Assembly: GCA_964370605.1 (NCBI GenBank)
Contig: CAYJJX010000004.1
Coordinates: 61,165 to 125,164 of the forward strand
Direction of reading: 5' to 3'
DNA from: CAYJBH01 sp964370605
Lineage (GTDB): Bacteria > Bacillota > Clostridia > Oscillospirales > Ruminococcaceae
Length of the DNA: 64,000 bases
The notes under the pieces are model-generated. The model was not told where the DNA came from, did not search any database, and saw nothing but the letters and a program-made list of their open reading frames with translations. Within the stretch, counting starts at the first letter, position 1; every line of letters begins with the position of its first letter. Below are positions 15,621-23,061 of this stretch, piece by piece. The translations under genes were made by a program, and so were the position numbers.

Positions 15621-16928
15621 ATGAAAAAGGAATACAATAAATTGAAGGTTACAATAATCGGTGCCGGACTTGCCGGCTGTGAGGCGGCACTATATCTCGC
15701 CGCGAATGGGGTTTCGGTCACCCTGATGGAACAAAAGCCACAAAAAATGTCGCCTGCCCACAGCAGTGAGGCGATGGCAGAGCTGGTTTGTTCCAACTCG
15801 CTTGGAGCAAAGCGGATCGGTTCTGCCTCGGGGTTACTGAAAGAGGAGGCGAAGCTTCTTGGCGGAAAGCTTTTTTACCTTGCGCAGCAGTGTGAAGTGC
15901 CGGCTGGCGGTGCGCTTGCGGTAGAGCGAGAGAGATTTTCCGAATTGGTGGAAAAAGCCATTGCCGAATGTACGCTCATCACAAAACAGTCAAGGCATGT
16001 TGTCGAAATTCCGGAGGGTATCTGCATTGTTGCCACCGGTCCGATGACGGAGGAGCCGTTTGCCGACACATTGAAAGAGTTATGTGGAGGCTTTTTGCAC
16101 TATCATGATGCCGCCGCTCCAATCGTTACTGCCGAAAGCCTCGACCAAGATCATTGTTTTGCCGCCTCACGTTATGGTCGTGGAGGCGATGACTATATTA
16201 ATTGTCCTCTAGATAAAGAAGAGTATTATGCCTTTGCAGAAGCCCTGCTATCGGCAGAGAAGGCCCCACTACATGACTTTGATAGGGTGTATGAGGGTTG
16301 TATGCCGATCGAAGTATTGGCATCACGTGGGATAGACAGCCTGCGTTTTGGGCCATTCAAACCGGTTGGACTTACCGATCCGAAAACCGACCGTCGCCCG
16401 TTTGCCAATCTTCAACTGCGACGTGAAGATAACGACGGACGGCTTTTCAATCTGGTTGGTTGTCAGACAAACCTAAAGTTTCCGGAGCAGCGAAGAGTAT
16501 TCGGAATGATTCCAGCCCTTGCAGACGCAGAGTATGTTCGATATGGTGTGATGCACCGCAACAGTTTCATCGATTCACCCAAGGTGTTGAACTGTGACCT
16601 TTCGCTAAAAAACCACCCCGACATATTTGTCGCAGGTGGTCTGACCGGTTTTGAAGGATACAGTGAGTCAATAACTTCGGGACTTCTTGCGGCTCGTTCG
16701 GTTGTAGCAAGACTAAAAGGGCTATCGCTCCCAAAACTGCCGAGTGAGAGTGTATGTGGTGGACTAATGAACTACATAATGACTCAAAACAAGGATTTTC
16801 AACCTCAAGGTGCCGCAATGGGTTTGATACCTCCACTTTCTGAAAGAGAGCGTGACAAGAAAAAGAGATATGAAAAATTGGCAGAGCGTTCTATGGAGGC
16901 AATGAAGAACTATTTGACTTCAATTTGA
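15621..16928 (+). CDS. trmFO: Folate/FAD-dependent tRNA m5U54 methyltransferase TrmFO
   Basis: TrmFO makes ribothymidine at position 54 of tRNA with methylene-THF and reduced FAD. The 435-residue product begins with a Rossmann FAD site IIGAGLAGCEAALYLA (residues ~11-26), then SPAHSSEAMAELVCSNSLGA and GALAVERERF, and contains FVAGGLTGFEGYSESITSG, all characteristic of the GidA/TrmFO family, with the shorter TrmFO length. AAAAGG-like sites precede the ATG. It is the third folate-linked gene in this stretch after the cyclo-ligase and purC. Confidence 0.95.
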   Translation: MKKEYNKLKVTIIGAGLAGCEAALYLAANGVSVTLMEQKPQKMSPAHSSEAMAELVCSNSLGAKRIGSASGLLKEEAKLLGGKLFYLAQQCEVPAGGALAVERERFSELVEKAIAECTLITKQSRHVVEIPEGICIVATGPMTEEPFADTLKELCGGFLHYHDAAAPIVTAESLDQDHCFAASRYGRGGDDYINCPLDKEEYYAFAEALLSAEKAPLHDFDRVYEGCMPIEVLASRGIDSLRFGPFKPVGLTDPKTDRRPFANLQLRREDNDGRLFNLVGCQTNLKFPEQRRVFGMIPALADAEYVRYGVMHRNSFIDSPKVLNCDLSLKNHPDIFVAGGLTGFEGYSESITSGLLAARSVVARLKGLSLPKLPSESVCGGLMNYIMTQNKDFQPQGAAMGLIPPLSERERDKKKRYEKLAERSMEAMKNYLTSI

Positions 16929-17004
16929 TGCAAACCTTGTCAAATTTTGCTAATACCGAACGTGCTATCTGGCCGAGGTTATCTTCAGGGAACAGCGGCC
17001 GATA

Positions 17005-17466
17005 CTAGGTTCTCTCGCGAAAGAGCGGTTTGTTGCTGAGTTGGAAGAATTTTGCGATTTTCGGGATTTGTGTACTTTGTTTCAGGTTTTCTCTTATCTC
17101 GTTGCTGCTTGCTTTCAACAGTGCGACCAATTGATCGTTTGATTTCGAGGCTCGATTGATGATTGCGTAGTTTTGCTGTGCACTGTCAAATACCGGTTTC
17201 AGCTCGTCCGAGAGACGTGCACGTTCACAGCTGTTTATCAATGCCGCACGCAGACTATCGGCGTCATGATAGCAATCCGTCAGCCGGTCAATTTCAGCCT
17301 GAATTATATCCGCTTCATTTATTATTTCGACGCGTGCGGATATCGTCTGAGCGATTTTTTCTTTCCCGCCCGACAGTGCATCATGAGTCACCGTTTCGAA
17401 GCGTGACAATACGGCCCCTTTTTTTTGGAGCAACACCAATATTTTGCTGATAGATTCGTTGGTCAT
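17005..17466 (-). CDS. Hypothetical helical protein next to flagellar genes
   Basis: The 153-residue product is predicted all-helical, rich in Ser, Lys, Gln and Glu, without signal peptide or cysteine motif (NESISKILVLLQKKG, IINEADIIQAEIDRLTD, LRAALINSCERARLSDELK). Size, charge and helical layout resemble export chaperones of the FlgN/FliT type, but a better FlgN candidate is at 22108-22551, so the similarity may be only structural. It points toward trmFO and is divergent from the PilZ-like gene with only 50 bases between them. No family recognised. Confidence 0.5.
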   Translation of the reverse strand: MTNESISKILVLLQKKGAVLSRFETVTHDALSGGKEKIAQTISARVEIINEADIIQAEIDRLTDCYHDADSLRAALINSCERARLSDELKPVFDSAQQNYAIINRASKSNDQLVALLKASSNEIRENLKQSTQIPKIAKFFQLSNKPLFRERT

Positions 17467-17516
17467 AAAAATAGTTCCCGATTAAAATATTTGAAGATGA
17501 AAGGAGCGGACTTACC

Positions 17517-18107
17517 GTGAGAAATGTAAAAACAGAACCGTTGCCGCTAGCGGCGGAGCTTGTCAACGAGGCAGGACAACCGGTCGCCGCAGGACTATTG
17601 ACGCTTTCGCCGACCCCAAACGAGCTTGAGTTTCGCTCGTCCGAATTACCCTACTTTAAGGGAGGAGAACCGATTGGGTTTATCGTTTATACCGGCGATC
17701 ACAATATTCTTGTTTCCTTTGTGGGACATGTAGGGTTTTATGGTGCCGGTCTTATCGGCATCTGTATGATTGACGATGAGCCGATGGAGAAACTGTCAGA
17801 AATACTTGCCCAAAATATTGCGATCAAGACGTTTGCCTCTTATAAGGCGGGAATGTTTTCAAGGCGAGAGGACTTTGATATAAGTATCACTAGGGTTGGT
17901 GTGTCAAAATGGACATTTACCACCATAGAAGACATAAAGATAGGAATGGAGCTGAATGTCGACATCGTCGATGTTTTAAAGATAAAGGGTTGTCGTCTTA
18001 AGGTGGTTGAGATGTATACGCTTCGAAATAAAGTAGCGCTCTGCATAGCCACACCGCAAAAATTATCGCAAGGTAACCGAGCAGAGCTGGAATTTTATCT
18101 GAGGTAG
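17517..18107 (+). CDS. Hypothetical protein, possibly degenerate PilZ-type (c-di-GMP) domain
   Basis: The 196-residue protein starts with GTG after AAAGGAGCGG. It has an N-terminal beta-rich half (residues ~1-95) and a C-terminal half in which FSRREDFDISI (about 118-128) followed by a beta-rich stretch recalls the RxxxR and following strands of PilZ domains as in YcgR flagellar brakes; the second DxSxxG motif is not evident. It is encoded on the plus strand inside an otherwise minus-strand flagellar cluster and converges with csrA one base apart. A motility-related role is an inference from position; a second, clearer PilZ protein is at 41637. Confidence 0.5.
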   Translation: MRNVKTEPLPLAAELVNEAGQPVAAGLLTLSPTPNELEFRSSELPYFKGGEPIGFIVYTGDHNILVSFVGHVGFYGAGLIGICMIDDEPMEKLSEILAQNIAIKTFASYKAGMFSRREDFDISITRVGVSKWTFTTIEDIKIGMELNVDIVDVLKIKGCRLKVVEMYTLRNKVALCIATPQKLSQGNRAELEFYLR

Positions 18108-18108
18108 G

Positions 18109-18342
18109 TTATTTTTTTAGTCCGAGGCCGCCGATTATGGAGCGTACGCTCTTAACATCAGACTTGTTGAGAGCCTCTTTGTTTTCTTCTGCAATCTGTA
18201 AAAGTTCACAACGAACTATCGAGACGTCTTTTGGCGCATCAATACCAATACGCACGCGATCACCCTGTACATCGTAGAATACGAGTGTGATATCGTCGCC
18301 TATTTTGATAGATTCGCCTTCGCGTCTTGATAATACTAACAT
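18109..18342 (-). CDS. csrA: Carbon storage regulator CsrA
   Basis: CsrA is a dimeric RNA-binding protein that blocks translation of target mRNAs at GGA motifs; in Gram-positive bacteria its main target is the flagellin mRNA and FliW antagonises it. The 77-residue product has the standard MLVLSRREGESIKIGDDI start and VRIGIDAPKDVSIVR core, plus a ~20-residue C-terminal tail of the kind involved in FliW binding. It lies 35 bases downstream of fliW, the usual partner order. Confidence 0.97.
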   Translation of the reverse strand: MLVLSRREGESIKIGDDITLVFYDVQGDRVRIGIDAPKDVSIVRCELLQIAEENKEALNKSDVKSVRSIIGGLGLKK

Positions 18343-18377
18343 GTAATCGTTCCATGCCTTTCAGTTTTATTTATTAT

Positions 18378-18812
18378 CTAAGCTTCAACCTGTGTTGTGG
18401 TTAGCGGTGCCCTGATTGGAAAATCTTCATCCAAAACATATTGTCCGAAACTTTTGCCGTCGGTGCTGAACACCAGCGGCGCTTTTTTGTTTACAGAACA
18501 TAGTGCAGGATCGCTGTTTATGACCACAATACAATACACAAATGACATTATATCTTCAGATTCACCGAGTTGTTTTTTCATCTGAGGTGTGGCGGTGAAA
18601 GAATAATCGTCCAGGCTGAGCGCACTGACGAGAATGAAGCAGATTGATGGTTCGTCCAACGACTGAAGCCAATATATTCCTTCTCCGACTTCATCGTCGG
18701 TAATCATGGTGTAGCGCTCATATTGTTCAAAGCCGAGAATGGGGGTCTTGACGGTATAAATGTCATCCTGCTGAATTTCAATGGTACCAAAATCCCTTGT
18801 GTTTATATTCAT
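18378..18812 (-). CDS. fliW: Flagellar assembly factor FliW
   Basis: FliW binds flagellin and CsrA alternately, so that secretion of flagellin frees FliW to inhibit CsrA and restore flagellin translation. The 144-residue product contains the family pattern TPILGFEQYERYTMI, WLQSLDEPSICFILV, NSDPALCSVNKKAPLVF and GQYVLDEDFPIR. Position between the DUF6470 gene and csrA, 34-35 bases from each, is the classical flgM-flgN-flgK-flgL-yviE-fliW-csrA order of Bacillus and Clostridia. Confidence 0.95.
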   Translation of the reverse strand: MNINTRDFGTIEIQQDDIYTVKTPILGFEQYERYTMITDDEVGEGIYWLQSLDEPSICFILVSALSLDDYSFTATPQMKKQLGESEDIMSFVYCIVVINSDPALCSVNKKAPLVFSTDGKSFGQYVLDEDFPIRAPLTTTQVEA

Positions 18813-18846
18813 CTGCCAATTAGTCCTTTCCTATTCAAATATGAGA

Positions 18847-19425
18847 TTATGCTCTGCCGGGTGGTGGGTTATAGGTGATTTCTACGTCGGCTCGTCGGGA
18901 GACGTTGCCCTCAAAGCTTGCAGGCGTATAGTTGAATCCTTTAGTTGGTGCTTCGTATTTTGATTTGACCTCTGCAGGTGTGTAACGGATGTTGCTGACA
19001 GGCTCGGTAAAGAATACCCTGGGTTTGAATTTCGGTATGAAGTCATGTTTTGCAAGCTGCATTCCATGCTCACTCATGAATTCTTCCTTTGCCACATCGG
19101 CGACGGTAACTCCGGTATGAATCTGTCCAAGGCGATTGCCGCGACGAACGATATCTCCAATATGCTCATTCATGCTCTGCTCGCCCTTTTGCGCCGAGTA
19201 TTCGCCGAGCGTTCCGGTGAAACCATCTTGCAACAGCGCACGAGCACGACCGGTGCTGTCCTGCTGCATCTTGGTGGTTTCGTGCTGCATTTCAAGACTG
19301 CCCGGCTGTGTCGAGATATTCACGGTTGCCGCATGGGTGCCGCCGTTAGAGGTAAGCTGTGCATTTGTGGATCTAAAGCTGTATACGGCATCAATTCGGC
19401 GAAGACTGAGCGATGCAATTTGCAT
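18847..19425 (-). CDS. DUF6470 (YviE-like) flagellar cluster protein
   Basis: The 192-residue soluble protein occupies the yviE position between flgL and fliW. It has no signal peptide or membrane segment. Recognisable family features are the short beta start (IASLSLRRIDAVYSF), a central segment with RARALLQDGFTGTLGEYSAQ, GDIVRRGNRLGQIHTG, and a proline/tyrosine-rich tail ending in DVEITYNPPPG. Function of the family is not established; conservation next to fliW and csrA suggests a role in flagellar filament assembly. Confidence 0.8.
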   Translation of the reverse strand: MQIASLSLRRIDAVYSFRSTNAQLTSNGGTHAATVNISTQPGSLEMQHETTKMQQDSTGRARALLQDGFTGTLGEYSAQKGEQSMNEHIGDIVRRGNRLGQIHTGVTVADVAKEEFMSEHGMQLAKHDFIPKFKPRVFFTEPVSNIRYTPAEVKSKYEAPTKGFNYTPASFEGNVSRRADVEITYNPPPGRA

Positions 19426-19472
19426 ATGTTCTATTCGCTTTCGTTGAGTTCTTAGCTATCAGTATAATACGG

Positions 19473-20561
19473 TTATCCCATAAAGTCAAATATCGAGGTT
19501 GGGAGCACCCTGCTTCCGAGTTGTAACGAAACTGACCATGCGCGTTGATATATTTGATAGTTGATGGATTCCTCTTCAAGATCGGCCGTCTCGAGGTCGT
19601 TTTGTGTTTCCTTGAGAGAGACGATGTCCATCTCGTATCGATCGGTCGTCTTGTCCATAAAATTGGTACGAGTTCCGATGTCGGCAAGTGCCGTTGTGAT
19701 GCCGCTGTGGATTACCTTTGATTTGTCGATATAATCACCCAGAAGATCAGTGTCGTTGTTGCGCAGTGCATCGGCAACATCACCGACAAATGCAATAATA
19801 TTCATGGAATGTCCATCTGCATCTGTGCCGAAACCGAACATTTCAGTACCGCTGTTTGACAGTTGGATAACACTGCTTGAATCGACCGATGAGCCGCTTG
19901 CTACCGGATTGATGGTCAATCCAAGTTCGACATCAAGGAATACTTCGCCGTTTGCATCGACCGGTTTGAATTCGGCCGAACCGGGGGGATCTTCATAGAC
20001 CGCCATGCCGGTTTTCGGCGTGAAGTTTGCGGGCAGGTCTGCAGAAAGAGTCATAGCCGAATCATAAGGAACCAACGTATCGACGTCAATGCCGTTATAA
20101 GTTACGGTGCCATCGTCGAGAATTTCAAAAGGTCTTGAGCTGTTGTTGGTTCCGGCAAAGAGGTTTTTAGAGCCAAATTGAGCATTTGCCATCTGTAAAA
20201 GCTGCTCTTGCAAGCCTTCAATTTCTGTTGCGGCGATCTCGCGTTGGTCCGCATCAAAGGTATCGTTTGCCATGCGTGCCATCTTTTCCATTACAGTCTG
20301 GAAAACGTCGTTAGTGCTCATGAGGTTGCCCTCGGCGGCAGATAGCTCATTATAGGCGTCACGAATAGTATCGACCGCCTGCTCTTTTTTGTAAAGTTGC
20401 TCTCGGATAGAGAAAGCTTTTGCGGCATCGGCAACATTGTCCGAAACTTTGGTTAGTTTCAGACCAGAATTCAAACGCTGAAACGTTTGATCCATCATGT
20501 TCAGATTGTGGTTCAACGTTTTCAGATAGTTGCGTGACATGCTACTCTGTGTAACTCTCAT
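19473..20561 (-). CDS. flgL: Flagellar hook-associated protein 3 (FlgL)
   Basis: FlgL (HAP3) forms the second junction ring between hook and filament. The 362-residue product has the flagellin-like D0/D1 helices at both ends: N-terminal MRVTQSSMSRNYLKTLN, RLNSGLKLTKVSDNVADAAKA and AYNELSAAEGNLMSTND; C-terminal TTDRYEMDIVSLKETQND and YQIYQRAWSVSLQLGSRVL. The variable middle part is beta-rich. It lies 34 bases downstream of flgK and is secreted through the flagellar export apparatus. Confidence 0.95.
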   Translation of the reverse strand: MRVTQSSMSRNYLKTLNHNLNMMDQTFQRLNSGLKLTKVSDNVADAAKAFSIREQLYKKEQAVDTIRDAYNELSAAEGNLMSTNDVFQTVMEKMARMANDTFDADQREIAATEIEGLQEQLLQMANAQFGSKNLFAGTNNSSRPFEILDDGTVTYNGIDVDTLVPYDSAMTLSADLPANFTPKTGMAVYEDPPGSAEFKPVDANGEVFLDVELGLTINPVASGSSVDSSSVIQLSNSGTEMFGFGTDADGHSMNIIAFVGDVADALRNNDTDLLGDYIDKSKVIHSGITTALADIGTRTNFMDKTTDRYEMDIVSLKETQNDLETADLEEESINYQIYQRAWSVSLQLGSRVLPTSIFDFMG

Positions 20562-20595
20562 GACCTTACGATTCCTTTCGTTATGCTATACGACA

Positions 20596-22077
20596 TTATC
20601 TGCCGACAAGTCCCATGTTGTTGATGATGGTATTGAGCGCTTCATCTAAAGTGGTCATTACTCTTGCAACCGACTGATATGCACGCTCGTACATCATGAG
20701 GTCGGTACCCTCCTCGTCCATCGATACTGCCGAGACTTCATCCCTGCGATTGAGCATATCGTTGGTGACCGTGCTGGTTGCGGTGAGACGACTGGTGTTG
20801 AAGGTGACCTGCTGTCCGAGTGTAGTGTTGATAAAGTTAACATACCCGTCCAGTGAACCTTCGAATTCACCGAAGTTGATGTCTTTTTCAAAGTTGTCGA
20901 TCATAGACAAAATATATGTGTTGTCAAGATCGCCGTTTTTAGCAACATCCTCCATGATATATGCCGGATTGTCCTCCCACTCTTGGATAACCTGAATGTT
21001 TGCGGCAGTCATGTTGCTTAGAACTGATGGCTCGAAGAGAACCTTATAACCACCACCGGCAGCGGCATCGAGCGGGACTGTGTTGTTAAATGCATTGGCA
21101 AATCCGATAGCAACCGCATCAAGTTTTTGGCGGTAGTAGGGGATGCCCTTTTCAAAGTTGTGATATTCTGAGGTGGGGTTGCTTCCCGCACCGTTGATCA
21201 TATGGATATATGCCATGAGTGATCCGCCCTCTGATTTGAGCGGTTCGGCGTTGCTCTGCCAGCTCATGGTAACGGCTCCGTCATAGGTGTTGACAAAATT
21301 GAGTGTTTCTGCCTTGTCATCGTCCACGACAATTTGATCACCCATCTTGACTTCGACCACTCCGTGATCTTTTTCGGTGACCTCGATGTCGCCATAGTAG
21401 GCGAGTTGGTCAAGCAACATGTTGCGCTCGTCCAGCAGTTCGTTCGGACCGTAGATATCATCACCGACCGCCGAATTCATCATCATGGTGTCTTTGATGG
21501 AGGTGTTAAGATGAGCGATACGCTCCAAGATAGAGTTGACATCGTCCACAGCAACCTCGGCATCAAATTTTTGTTGGTCGCTGATCTCGACAAGCTTTGC
21601 ATCGAACTGATGCAGAACCTGAGTAAGTTGCACCATGGAATTCATGACGATAGAAGCGTTTGTTGCATCATCAGGGTTCGAGGAAAAACTTTTGAGTGCG
21701 CTTAAGATATCTTCAAATGAATTTTTGAGACCGGTCTCACCGAGTTCGTCAAGAGCAGTCTCGATGTCTTCAAGGATGGTAGCGCTCTGATCATAATAAG
21801 CGACGGTGGCATACTCTTCACGAAAACGCTTGTCCAAAAACGGGTCACGAACTTGGCCTACGCCGACAATGTCGGTGCCCTGTCCGGTGAGATATTTATT
21901 CTGTATGACATCATATCGTCCGGTGCTTGAAAGTGTCATAGATACCTGATCCATACGTTGACGGGTGTAGCCAGGCGTACTTATGTTTGTAAGGTTCTGG
22001 CCTACGATGTCCAGAGCCTTTTGATTCGACTGGATGCCGCGAAGGGCAGTCTCTATTCCCAAAAAAGTTGGTCTCAT
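20596..22077 (-). CDS. flgK: Flagellar hook-associated protein 1 (FlgK)
   Basis: FlgK (HAP1) forms the first junction layer on the hook. The 493-residue product starts with FLGIETALRGIQSNQKALD and GQNLTNISTPGYTRQR, the rod/hook/HAP signature, contains NTSIKDTMMM and GPNELLDERNMLLDQLAYY, and ends VSMDEEGTDLMMYERAYQ, ARVMTTLDEALNTIIN, the conserved C-terminal D0 helix. Length is close to the family norm. FlgN, its export chaperone, is encoded 30 bases upstream. Confidence 0.96.
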   Translation of the reverse strand: MRPTFLGIETALRGIQSNQKALDIVGQNLTNISTPGYTRQRMDQVSMTLSSTGRYDVIQNKYLTGQGTDIVGVGQVRDPFLDKRFREEYATVAYYDQSATILEDIETALDELGETGLKNSFEDILSALKSFSSNPDDATNASIVMNSMVQLTQVLHQFDAKLVEISDQQKFDAEVAVDDVNSILERIAHLNTSIKDTMMMNSAVGDDIYGPNELLDERNMLLDQLAYYGDIEVTEKDHGVVEVKMGDQIVVDDDKAETLNFVNTYDGAVTMSWQSNAEPLKSEGGSLMAYIHMINGAGSNPTSEYHNFEKGIPYYRQKLDAVAIGFANAFNNTVPLDAAAGGGYKVLFEPSVLSNMTAANIQVIQEWEDNPAYIMEDVAKNGDLDNTYILSMIDNFEKDINFGEFEGSLDGYVNFINTTLGQQVTFNTSRLTATSTVTNDMLNRRDEVSAVSMDEEGTDLMMYERAYQSVARVMTTLDEALNTIINNMGLVGR

Positions 22078-22107
22078 AATCTATCAAAAATCCTTTCTCA
22101 AAACGTG

Positions 22108-22551
22108 CTATGCCTTGGTGTCGAGTCCTCCGACATGTTCTGCCGGCGAGATTGTTTGGGGAGGCGGTGTGCTTGCGGCCTTTTCCATTCGATAGAGATT
22201 GCTCTCGACCATGACGGCACTTCGCTCGTTATAAAATTGTATGCTTTCAAGCAACTCGCTCAGACGGTTATACACTGTTTGTAGCGTTACTTTATCGTCG
22301 TTCTCAAGCTGCTCAATGATTTCACGCAGCGGGAGATTGCTGAACCCTGCAGTGACCTGCAATTCGATACGACGCTTTTCCATCTGCTCGGCACGCATAA
22401 TTGCCGACTCATCGTTGGCAATAGCTTTTTCAAGGCCGGGCAGATTATAGGATGCGATAACTTCAAGACGATTTTTTGATTGAAGTTCCATCTGTTCATA
22501 GAACTTAATATAATCGTTCAAGAAATCAAAGAATTGTTGCTTGTTTGTCAA
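22108..22551 (-). CDS. flgN: Flagellar export chaperone FlgN
   Basis: FlgN binds the C-termini of FlgK and FlgL before export. The 147-residue product is helical throughout with the pattern FFDFLNDYIKFYEQM, YNLPGLEKAIANDESAIM and MEKRRIELQ typical of FlgN family proteins, plus a loose proline-rich end. Position between flgM and flgK, with gaps of 12 and 30 bases, strongly supports the name even though the sequence is only moderately conserved. Confidence 0.85.
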   Translation of the reverse strand: MTNKQQFFDFLNDYIKFYEQMELQSKNRLEVIASYNLPGLEKAIANDESAIMRAEQMEKRRIELQVTAGFSNLPLREIIEQLENDDKVTLQTVYNRLSELLESIQFYNERSAVMVESNLYRMEKAASTPPPQTISPAEHVGGLDTKA

Positions 22552-22563
22552 AACGACCTCCGA

Positions 22564-22836
22564 TTAAATCTTGCCCAAAAGTGCATCGGCAAGCAGTTCG
22601 GCAGGAACTTTATAGTTTCCGCTTTCTACTGCCTCCTTGAGGGAGTTTAGCTTTTCGGGCGATACTTCGTTTGACAGTTCGGCGGCAACGGTTGCGGAAT
22701 AACGCTCGGCGCTGAAGTTGCGCGAGTCGATGGCTACCTTATCGGTTTTGGCTTGACCTCCCGATGGTTTTGCCGCATTGCTGTTGCTGACATAACTGCC
22801 GATAGCCGCATTGTGTTTGATGTTATTGATGTTCAT
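22564..22836 (-). CDS. flgM: Negative regulator of flagellin synthesis FlgM
   Basis: FlgM is the anti-sigma factor of sigma-28 and is exported once the hook is finished. The 90-residue product has a disordered Ser/Ala/Lys-rich N-terminal half and the conserved C-terminal helices VSPEKLNSLKEAVESG, YKVPAELLADALLGKI that contact sigma-28. It is the first gene of a minus-strand operon flgM-flgN-flgK-flgL-DUF6470-fliW-csrA. GAAAGGAATA precedes the start. A putative sigma-28 promoter lies about 50 bases upstream (22887-22913), which would give negative feedback. Confidence 0.92.
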   Translation of the reverse strand: MNINNIKHNAAIGSYVSNSNAAKPSGGQAKTDKVAIDSRNFSAERYSATVAAELSNEVSPEKLNSLKEAVESGNYKVPAELLADALLGKI

Positions 22837-22886
22837 AATACAGTATTCCTTTCGAAGTTTGGCTTTACAACTTCTCTTAACAGTAC

Positions 22887-22913
22887 AATACGACCGTGCA
22901 CAATAAAACTTTA
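22887..22913 (-). promoter_or_regulatory. Putative sigma-28 (FliA/SigD) promoter of the flgM operon
   Basis: On the minus strand TAAA (22913-22910) is followed after exactly 15 bases by GTCGTATT (22894-22887), compared with the TAAA-N15-GCCGATAT consensus; half of the -10 positions match. No sigma-A-like alternative was found closer to flgM. The match is partial, so this is a candidate. Confidence 0.45.
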
Positions 22914-22990
22914 TACCACAGTTATAAAAAAGTTGTGATAATCAAAAAAACAATCCGGAAAAAAATAAATCGAAAAAACAGTAGATTTTT

Positions 22991-23019
22991 TTGCGATTTT
23001 TTGTTAGAATAATTATAAT
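22991..23019 (+). promoter_or_regulatory. Probable sigma-A promoter for ppdK
   Basis: TTGCGA (22991-22996), 17-base spacer, TATAAT (23014-23019), lying 43 bases before the ppdK start and next to an AAGGAGG ribosome binding site at 23049. Confidence 0.6.
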
Positions 23020-23061
23020 ATATAAATAAGAAAAAATCAAGAGCTGATAAGGAGGCAAAAT

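Noticed and set aside
17005..17466. Naming this gene flgN
   Set aside because: The gene at 22108-22551 sits in the conserved position between flgM and flgK and fits FlgN better.
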